From the NCBI GenBank assembly GCA_947497585.1, contig CANMHG010000002.1, positions 124,001-188,000 of the forward strand: a DNA stretch of 64,000 nt. Reading direction: 5' to 3'. Source of the DNA: an uncultured Bacillaceae bacterium (GTDB lineage: Bacteria > Bacillota > Bacilli > Bacillales > Bacillaceae_L). Positions 57,432-64,000 of the stretch are shown here, in pieces. Under the pieces are notes generated by a model. It was not told the DNA's origin, made no database searches, and was given only the letters and a program-made list of their open reading frames with translations. The position numbers were made by a program, and so were the translations under genes. The first letter of the stretch is position 1, and every line of letters begins with the position of its first letter.

Positions 57432-58316
57432 TTATTCATTTAGATATGAAACTATTTCGTCATGATTCCATTTAATTGCCTTATCTATTGCTTGCTCTCC
57501 TAAATTGTCTTTTAGAGACTTTTCTGCACCATTTTCTATTAGTATTCTTACACTATCTTGATAGCCATATTCTGATGCAATCATTAGTGCTGTGTATCCC
57601 TCATTTTGAGTCTGATAATTAACATTTGCTTCTTTTTCAATTAATGACATAGCTGCTTCAATATGATTATTTGAAATCGCCAACATAAGAGCAGACCAGC
57701 CATTCTTATCTATTTCATTAGCGTTACTTCCTTTTTCAATGAGTGCTTTTACTACTTCAGAATGCCCTCTTGCAGAAGCTAATAGTAGAGGTGTTTCAGC
57801 TAATGAGTTTGTTATAGTATGATCAGCACCTGCATCCAATAATTTGTTAACTACATGAGTACTACCTTTTCTACTAGCATAATGTAAAGCAGTACTACCT
57901 GTCATATCCTGTTGATTAACTTCAACATTGTTTTCTAGTAGTTGATCAATTAAATCCAAAGAAGCTGAGTCAACTGTATCCTTTATTTCATGTATTGTTG
58001 ATATTGTTAAGCTTAATGCAGGAATCGGATTGTGTTCAGTTACCTCGTAATTGTATTTAGCACCACTTTTTAATAATAAATTGGCAATATCATGAAGGCC
58101 GTATTTTAACGACATTATAAATACAGTTTCACCACTATCATTTTTACTTTCTAAATCAATGTTTTCCTCTGTTAGTATTTTAACCTGTTCTATATCGCCT
58201 TTCTCTACAGCAGCAAACAATTCTTCAGTCTGATTTTTATTTAACTTATCTAATTTAGTACAGCCTGAAATAGTCATTGTGATTACAATAATTAAAAGTA
58301 TAATAAGTTTTTTCAG
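57432..58316 (-). CDS. Ankyrin-repeat lipoprotein
   Basis: An envelope lipoprotein of about 295 residues. The signal peptide LIILLIIVITMTISGC contains the lipobox, followed by at least six ankyrin repeats (for example GSTALHYASRKGSTHVVNKLLDAGAD, ETPLLLASARGHSEVVKALIEKGS and similar units to residue 290). No ATG lies near the start. The best candidate is CTG 58316, six bases after AGGAGGG; the in-frame TTG at 58334 has no ribosome site. Ankyrin domains bind proteins, and a partner in the neighbouring locus is possible but not shown. Confidence 0.85.
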   Translation of the reverse strand: MKKLIILLIIVITMTISGCTKLDKLNKNQTEELFAAVEKGDIEQVKILTEENIDLESKNDSGETVFIMSLKYGLHDIANLLLKSGAKYNYEVTEHNPIPALSLTISTIHEIKDTVDSASLDLIDQLLENNVEVNQQDMTGSTALHYASRKGSTHVVNKLLDAGADHTITNSLAETPLLLASARGHSEVVKALIEKGSNANEIDKNGWSALMLAISNNHIEAAMSLIEKEANVNYQTQNEGYTALMIASEYGYQDSVRILIENGAEKSLKDNLGEQAIDKAIKWNHDEIVSYLNE

Positions 58317-58343
58317 AACAAGCCCTCCTAACAAAACTTGAAG

Positions 58344-58375
58344 AAAAGCCTTAACAAAAGAATGTTAAGGCTTTT
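58344..58375 (-). terminator. Terminator after the large Big2-repeat protein gene
   Basis: AAAAGCCTTAAC and GTTAAGGCTTTT arms enclose an 8-base loop directly after the 1303-residue gene on the minus strand. Confidence 0.8.
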
Positions 58376-58381
58376 CAAAGT

Positions 58382-61300
58382 TTAATATAACCATTTGCTT
58401 CTATCATCATTAGTATCTCTTGTACCAGGTTCCACGACTTTAATTGGTAGGAATTTGGTGAAAACATTTCCATCTTCATCAATAACTTTTACTTCAATAC
58501 TAGATTCACCAAGACGTTTACCATTTACAATGTTTGTTTGAATAACCGTAGCTATATAATTATCTTCACTTTTAAAGTTAATACTTCTGACATTAGTTGC
58601 ATCAGACGGGACAAGTGAAATATATTGATTCAAGTTACGTTCCTCACCTTTTTCAATAATAATAGGTGATGTTGGTACTAAAATATCGGTTAATGGAGAG
58701 CCTACATAAACGATTGCAGATGCACTTTTCCCATTATGAGTGGTTACTGTAATAGTTGACGAACCGGTGCCTATTGCAATTATTTTCCCGTTTGAATCTA
58801 TACTAACTACATTCGGATTAGATGTAGACCAATTAAAATCCTTATAAGTTGCATTATTTGGATTAATTGTTACGGTAAAATTATTGTACTCATCAAATTT
58901 TGATAAATTAACAACCGTTGGACTAATTTCAATAGATTGAACTGGTACTGGCACTATTGTAATGATCGCTTCATCTTTTATTAACTGACCAGAAGAACCG
59001 TAACCATATACAGTTAACTTCGTAGTTCCTTCGTTGAGCCCTTTAATCGTACCGTTTGAACTATTTAGTTCGGCGATGTTTGGATTGGCAATCTCAAAAA
59101 TCAAATTATTGATAGAATCCTGTGGCACAACATTAAGTGGGATAGATTTTATCTCACCAATCTCTATACTCATATCATTTACAACAATTGATTCTATCGG
59201 AACACGAACAGTTACATGTATAGCAGCTTCTCTCACGTTACCGAATCTATCTGTAACAGTAACGGTAACAATAGAGGTTCCTTTTTTTACTGGATGAATG
59301 ATACCATTACTATCCACTGTAATTATTTCACCGTTAGTATTCTCACTCCACTTGATATCCCTAACGCTTGCATTTTCCGGTTGAATCTTAAGTAAAGGAA
59401 ATAGATTATTTGGAATCCCTTTATTTACAGTTATTTCACTTGGTAACTGAACATCTGTAATAGCATAATCCGAAACTAAGGTAAGCGAATTGAAACTAGA
59501 TTCAATTCTGTCAGTATTAATATCATTAAAAAGCAACTTAGAATTATTTAATGTAAATTGATCTTTTGTCTTAGGAGAAACTGTAACAGTAAATTCCAGC
59601 GGATCAGCACTACATCCATTTTGTTCGCATTTATACTTGATGTCATCGAATGTGCCTACTAGTGTATAACCAGATTCTAAGTTTCCGGTTTTGATGAAGT
59701 TATTACCTTCTGGTAATAGGACCTCCAAGCCTGCTGGGAATGTCTCTCGAAACTGAACATTTGTAACCTTAAGAGTAGCATCAATATTTCCGTTAATATA
59801 TCGAATAAACTTACCAATAATGTCGCCACTTGAATTAATCTCAATCTCAAATTCTACAAAATTGGTTATTTCTACTTGTTTTCTTCCATTTGGAAAATCA
59901 TCAATCACAGGAAAGATCATCTTATAAGGTCCTTCACTTGTAAGGTCTTCAATTACTTCCTCAGTTTTCCTTTTGATGTTTCCTGGCGAAGTTAATATTG
60001 TATCCCCAATCCGAAGTGGAAGTTCATACCCAAATCTTAATTCCTCTTCAAAATCTTTCTTGTTTGCCCCGCTTAATGATAGTCCAGCAAAATTTCCACT
60101 AAATGCACTATCCTGATCCGAATTACCTGGACTTCCATTAATAATCGTGTATTTCTTATTAACTGTAAAACCTTCAATAGGGTCAATTACACCGATTGGT
60201 CGTACACCTGTAATCCCATTTACAAAATTATTTTGTAGAGGCTTGGGTTGTATTTTATACCCAATTGTACTAGTTTTACCAACTTCTATAACACTAACTG
60301 GGTTATTAAGTTGTCTACTAACTTCAATATTTGAAGAAATCTGCTTTACATTAATATGCACTTCTTGTTTAGAAATGGCACCTTGCTTGTCCAAAACTTC
60401 AATGGTAATCTTCAAGTCCCCACCATTCGGTAAAGGATTCCCGAAAGATTTAATTACCGTATCTCCATTAGAAATACTTGGGTCTACAAAAACTTCCTTA
60501 TCATCAAATAGAATTCTCGTCTTTAGTTTACGATCCTTTAAATCCAAATCTTCAACACTGTACGCAATTTCCAAAACTTGATGGCTTGGAATTGTCGCAT
60601 TACTTGTTGGTGTAATTACTTTAATTTCCGGAGCATGATTTGAGCCTAAAAATGCGCGATACATCGTATTTACAAATAATCTTTGCTCAGAATCTGGGAA
60701 TTTATTATTTGTATGACCTGTACCAGAATACGTTATGTTACCTTTTGAATAAGTGTAATAGTGATTCCAGCTATCATCTTGATCACGAGTATTACCGATA
60801 ACGTTATACCATGGTGTGATACTCTCATCTTCTAAATTCAGTGTGTAATATTGATTATGCGTATTTGCTATTGTTAAACCTTGACCTTCCAATAGAAATG
60901 GATATTGGGTAATTAGCCCCTCATTTACTTTTATCGTATTGGTGGTTGTATTAGGAGCATTCGTTCCAAGGTCGGTCCTAGGTAAAATCTGTCCAGTATC
61001 ATCCATAAAGTTTTTTACCCACTCATTATCTGAGCTATAAATTGTGTCATGGGTGAACATGATACTTTGTCCAGTATTTATAAATGCTTCAATTGAGTTT
61101 ATTGCATTACTATTTAATTTTGCACTATTATACACATCAGCAAAGCCAAAGATTAGCATGTCGTATGTGCCGTTTATGGACTCATGAGAGAGTTTTTTTG
61201 AGTCATTATTTAATAGAGACCTACTCTTATTAAATGTGTCAATATCAGTTACATCTATAATAATTTCGTACTCATTGTCTTTACGTAAGTAGGACTGACG

Positions 61301-62293
61301 CATTACATCATTATTTGACGAATTATTTAAAGAACTAGATAAACTTGTATCTTTTTTCACCTGTAATACTCTTAATTTTACGGTTTCGCCTTTAAAAAAT
61401 AATGAACCACTTTTATAGTCACTGCTAGATTTTATTGGATCAATTATTTCAAGTTTCCAGTTTCTTAGCCCTGAATATCCACGTGGAAGGACATATACAA
61501 TACTACCTTTGTCTGATGTTATCCCTTTTGTTAAGACAATTTCATCTAATGTATATTTCCCATCAAAATTAGAATCAATATAAAGATTAGCAGTAATGTT
61601 ACTAGAATTATTTGTATTAGCAATTGAAAAATCAAATCTAATTGGATCTCCAGCTTCGTAGAAATGCTGTTTGTTCTGAACGTATTCTACTGGCCTTACA
61701 ACTTCATCTAATTTAATTCGTGGCCGCTTTGAAAACTGATTTGAATAAAAATTATTAATTAGGTTTTTTAGAGTTATCGTGTCATTATAAAACTTTACAT
61801 TATTAGTATTGGTATAGGCGGAAAAGTTTTTATAAAGTTTACTAGAATTATATTTCAAGATATCTGAGTGAAAAATTACGGGTTGACCTTTGTTAATAAA
61901 TCCGTTAATTATCTCTTTTGCCTTTAAATTTGTAATGTCATTTAAAAAATTGGTAGTGTTATGTGCATTCGTCCTTTGTTGCAAAGTATGAGATGGACTA
62001 CTATTAATTGGAGCAGGATTATAATCGCCACTCGCTATAAGTATTAAATCATATTTCCCTACCATTTCTTCACGAAGAGCAACAAACTTTTTCATTCTTA
62101 TTGTTGTTACATTATATTTACTATTATCTAGATCATTTTTTATTTGTGAATCACCGTTTGCTATAATTTCTAAAATTTCATATTTAAATGCATTATCAAT
62201 TGTAGTAGCAGCAATTTTGGATGAGGTTTCATTTATAAATAGTGATAAAACTAACATGAAAATAATCGATATACTGGTAAATTTTTTTGACAA
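58382..62293 (-). CDS. Giant secreted protein: duplicated alpha/beta domain plus Big2-type Ig repeats
   Basis: A 1303-residue protein with an N-terminal signal peptide (about 1-29). Residues 30-190 and 305-540 hold related alpha/beta domains: YDLILIASGDYN with FINKGQPVIFHSD versus YDMLIFGFADVYN with FINTGQSIMFTHD. This resembles a glutamine-amidotransferase/flavodoxin-like fold, possibly the DUF5057 family. Beta-rich domains follow (about 555-660 and 700-935). Four Big2-like immunoglobulin modules, roughly 941-1029, 1030-1116, 1117-1200 and 1201-1285, end the protein. There is no LPXTG or S-layer anchor at the C-terminus. The start is TTG after AGGAGGAGG. An adhesin or surface-matrix role is inferred. 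Confidence 0.7.
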   Translation of the reverse strand: MSKKFTSISIIFMLVLSLFINETSSKIAATTIDNAFKYEILEIIANGDSQIKNDLDNSKYNVTTIRMKKFVALREEMVGKYDLILIASGDYNPAPINSSPSHTLQQRTNAHNTTNFLNDITNLKAKEIINGFINKGQPVIFHSDILKYNSSKLYKNFSAYTNTNNVKFYNDTITLKNLINNFYSNQFSKRPRIKLDEVVRPVEYVQNKQHFYEAGDPIRFDFSIANTNNSSNITANLYIDSNFDGKYTLDEIVLTKGITSDKGSIVYVLPRGYSGLRNWKLEIIDPIKSSSDYKSGSLFFKGETVKLRVLQVKKDTSLSSSLNNSSNNDVMRQSYLRKDNEYEIIIDVTDIDTFNKSRSLLNNDSKKLSHESINGTYDMLIFGFADVYNSAKLNSNAINSIEAFINTGQSIMFTHDTIYSSDNEWVKNFMDDTGQILPRTDLGTNAPNTTTNTIKVNEGLITQYPFLLEGQGLTIANTHNQYYTLNLEDESITPWYNVIGNTRDQDDSWNHYYTYSKGNITYSGTGHTNNKFPDSEQRLFVNTMYRAFLGSNHAPEIKVITPTSNATIPSHQVLEIAYSVEDLDLKDRKLKTRILFDDKEVFVDPSISNGDTVIKSFGNPLPNGGDLKITIEVLDKQGAISKQEVHINVKQISSNIEVSRQLNNPVSVIEVGKTSTIGYKIQPKPLQNNFVNGITGVRPIGVIDPIEGFTVNKKYTIINGSPGNSDQDSAFSGNFAGLSLSGANKKDFEEELRFGYELPLRIGDTILTSPGNIKRKTEEVIEDLTSEGPYKMIFPVIDDFPNGRKQVEITNFVEFEIEINSSGDIIGKFIRYINGNIDATLKVTNVQFRETFPAGLEVLLPEGNNFIKTGNLESGYTLVGTFDDIKYKCEQNGCSADPLEFTVTVSPKTKDQFTLNNSKLLFNDINTDRIESSFNSLTLVSDYAITDVQLPSEITVNKGIPNNLFPLLKIQPENASVRDIKWSENTNGEIITVDSNGIIHPVKKGTSIVTVTVTDRFGNVREAAIHVTVRVPIESIVVNDMSIEIGEIKSIPLNVVPQDSINNLIFEIANPNIAELNSSNGTIKGLNEGTTKLTVYGYGSSGQLIKDEAIITIVPVPVQSIEISPTVVNLSKFDEYNNFTVTINPNNATYKDFNWSTSNPNVVSIDSNGKIIAIGTGSSTITVTTHNGKSASAIVYVGSPLTDILVPTSPIIIEKGEERNLNQYISLVPSDATNVRSINFKSEDNYIATVIQTNIVNGKRLGESSIEVKVIDEDGNVFTKFLPIKVVEPGTRDTNDDRSKWLY

Positions 62294-62336
62294 TCTAATT
62301 CCTCCTCCTATCTGCTACAAACTAGTATTATAAACT

Positions 62337-62366
62337 TAGTTCTAAATACTTATTTCCATTATATCA
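62337..62366 (-). promoter_or_regulatory. Putative promoter of the giant protein gene
   Basis: On the minus strand two TATAAT boxes occur at 62358-62363 (preceded by TGA, an extended -10) and 62337-62342, about 45-65 bases before the start codon. Neither has a strong -35. Confidence 0.4.
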
Positions 62367-62429
62367 TTTATTAATTTTCCAGTGTATACAATGATTTATA
62401 TTAATTTATGCTATATTCTAGTAAAAGTT

Positions 62430-62455
62430 AAAACCCTCTCGTTAAAGAGGGTTTC
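62430..62455 (-). terminator. Terminator after the GGDEF gene
   Basis: AAACCCTCT and AGAGGGTTT pair around a short loop at the stop codon of the diguanylate cyclase gene. On the minus strand a T-containing stretch follows. Confidence 0.75.
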
Positions 62456-64000
62456 AACTAACATATTGCGCAACCTTATTCCTACCTGCCTGCTTAGCCC
62501 CTGTATACATGGCTCTATCTGCGTGGCGAACGAGAGCAAGAGGATCATCTGCATCTTCAGGTGCAGTTGCGACTCCTATACTAGCTGTAATCTTAGCAGA
62601 AACTTGTTCTCTATTTTTATCAAGGTCTGAGTAAAATACAAACGGATTATTAGCAATTAACTTTCTAATATCTTCAGCAATTTGTAAGCTTGTGTATTTA
62701 TCTTTGTTTGGCAGTAATATTACAAATTCTTCCCCACCATACCGTGCTACTGTTCCTCTTTTACCAACCATCTTAACTAGCCGATTCGCAAGTTCACATA
62801 AGATTAAATTTCCACTCTGATGACCAAAATTGTCATTAACAGCTTTAAAATGATCGATATCTAGTAGAATTAAAGACAATGGTTCCCCTTTATTAGTAGA
62901 ATCTAGCTTTTTAAATTCTTCTTCTAATAATCCTTCAAAATATCGATAATTATAAAGTTTTGTTAGGGCACAACGCTCACTCTTGTTCTTTGTATCCTCA
63001 TAGTGTCTCGCGTTATCCACTGCAACGGCTAAATAGGAAACGAGTAAATCAACAATCATTAATTGATATTTCTCGTAAGCACGCCTTGTATTTGAGGCAA
63101 GCACTAAAACCCCTACAATTTGTTTATTTCTAACAATTGGCACGGAGATAATACTTTCCACAGATGAGGGAAGGTAGCCTTGAGTAATTCCTCTCCATTC
63201 ATCCCGTTTATGAAAGAGTACAGCCTGTCCAGTTTGCCATACTGTACCACCGATCCCTTCATTCTTCTGTAATGGTGGAATCATAAGTGTCTTTTGTTCA
63301 CCACTTTCAACATACCGAATAAGGTGCAGACCATCCTTATTTACATCTAATATATAGGCAAAATCTACAGGTAAAACGGTAGATAGTTTCTGGATTATTA
63401 AATCAAGAACCTCATCTACTTGTAATCTACCTGCTAGCTGATGTCCTATTTCACTTGCCTTCTGTAAATAATAGTTCACTTTTTGGCTCGCATAATATTG
63501 TTTAAAGAAAATTGACAGAGTAATAAATGGAATGCCCACATAGACCGTTGCAATTACACCCATATCAATATAAAGAATATATAATATAATCCCAACTGGA
63601 AATTGAATAAGCACGGTAATAAATTGTGATAAAGTATCTTTTGAAAAGAACCTTTCACGACTACCGTACATAATTCGACGTACAAAATTAATAGCTAACT
63701 GGTTAGTTAGAAATTTCGTTAATTCATAGGCAGCGGCAGGGACTAAAAAGGCTAATGCAGCCAAATCATTTCCATTATGCGTACCACCAAGAAGATAGAA
63801 CACAAGAGCACTACTAATCGAGCTAACTAAAAAGATTAAAGAATTCAATGGAATCCGATATAACTCACTCGATCCAATACGTACAGTAAGTAAGACTATC
63901 ATTATGGCAAATTGAGCAAAAATGAGTTCTACAAACAGTCCGAATGAAAGAAAAACAGCTAAAGCAATCCCTTCAGATAAAAAGATAGGGTTATCATTTA
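62454..64000 (-). CDS. Membrane GAF-GGDEF diguanylate cyclase (N-terminus beyond window)
   Basis: A diguanylate cyclase that would make c-di-GMP. The frame stays open from the Met at 63902 to the window end with hydrophobic residues, so the true start is outside. Several membrane helices are followed by a GAF domain (about residues 150-295 from that Met) and a GGDEF domain. The latter has the LTKLYNYRYF entry motif, LDIDHFKAVNDNFGHQSGN and the active-site RYGGEEF. The usual DALT before LTKLYN is CALT. The inhibitory RxxD site normally preceding the active site is not present (GKRG instead). It is the last gene of the pilus neighbourhood. Confidence 0.93.
   Translation of the reverse strand, partial: NDNPIFLSEGIALAVFLSFGLFVELIFAQFAIMIVLLTVRIGSSELYRIPLNSLIFLVSSISSALVFYLLGGTHNGNDLAALAFLVPAAAYELTKFLTNQLAINFVRRIMYGSRERFFSKDTLSQFITVLIQFPVGIILYILYIDMGVIATVYVGIPFITLSIFFKQYYASQKVNYYLQKASEIGHQLAGRLQVDEVLDLIIQKLSTVLPVDFAYILDVNKDGLHLIRYVESGEQKTLMIPPLQKNEGIGGTVWQTGQAVLFHKRDEWRGITQGYLPSSVESIISVPIVRNKQIVGVLVLASNTRRAYEKYQLMIVDLLVSYLAVAVDNARHYEDTKNKSERCALTKLYNYRYFEGLLEEEFKKLDSTNKGEPLSLILLDIDHFKAVNDNFGHQSGNLILCELANRLVKMVGKRGTVARYGGEEFVILLPNKDKYTSLQIAEDIRKLIANNPFVFYSDLDKNREQVSAKITASIGVATAPEDADDPLALVRHADRAMYTGAKQAGRNKVAQYVS

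Noticed and set aside
60147-60581. Plus-strand open frame inside the giant Big2 protein gene
   Set aside because: It is antisense to a long, well-formed secreted protein and shows no recognisable domain.

Overview
The window is chromosomal DNA from a low-GC, endospore-forming Bacillaceae (Bacillus sensu lato). The gene order from relA to spoIIB follows the classic Bacillus chromosome (relA-apt-recJ-secDF-spoVB-tgt-queA-ruvBA-bofC-safA-nad-nifS-pheA-obg-spo0B-rpmA-rplU-spoIVFBA-minDC-mreDCB-radC-maf-spoIIB). Sporulation genes are scattered throughout (spoVB, bofC, safA, a YhcN/YlaJ lipoprotein, spo0B, spoIVFA/FB, spoIIB). It is not B. subtilis itself: it carries an RNase E/G gene, an extra nadE beside safA, a 52-bp tandem repeat array, and a complete type IV pilus locus where B. 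subtilis has only comC. No tRNA, rRNA, CRISPR array, insertion sequence or prophage was recognised.

1-15500 (mostly minus strand): stringent response (relA, cut by the window start), purine salvage (apt), recombination (recJ), a CDF metal transporter, the SecDF secretion motor, comN, sporulation flippase spoVB, small membrane proteins, and yajC-tgt-queA (preprotein translocase plus queuosine tRNA modification). 15500-15980 has no gene and holds eight tandem copies of a 52-bp repeat. 16000-25620: DUF2905-ruvBA, bofC, a sporulation lipoprotein, nadE, spore coat protein safA, and the de novo NAD operon nadB-nadC-nadA. This operon is divergent from nifS and its repressor gene niaR, with a probable NiaR operator between them. 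27480-35240: pheA/pheB, obg, spo0B, the L21-Prp-L27 operon behind a strong promoter and an L21 leader RNA, RNase E/G, and the sigma-K checkpoint pair spoIVFA/spoIVFB. 35350-42340: minCD, mreBCD (with a 129-bp GC-rich palindromic element between mreC and mreB), radC, maf, spoIIB.

42400-64000 is the accessory and most interesting part. A minus-strand operon encodes an acidic membrane protein, a PRC-barrel protein, a VanW-like protein, PilB, PilT, PilC, a prepilin, prepilin peptidase, PilM, PilN, PilO and a second prepilin. Diverging from it are three more prepilin-like proteins (PilV/PilW/PilX-like). Next come an ankyrin lipoprotein, a 1303-residue secreted protein with a duplicated alpha/beta domain and Big2-type repeats, and a GAF-GGDEF diguanylate cyclase cut by the window end. 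PilB carries two N-terminal MshEN-type motifs, a known c-di-GMP-binding fold, so the locus may form a self-contained c-di-GMP-controlled type IV pilus in a spore former. No secretin (PilQ) or PilP is present, as expected for a Gram-positive cell. Several accessory proteins could instead carry the fibre across the wall, but that is inference.

Start codons were moved from the longest reading frame wherever a Shine-Dalgarno site and family alignment supported an internal start; this is stated in the entries. All family assignments come from reading the sequence, with no database search.
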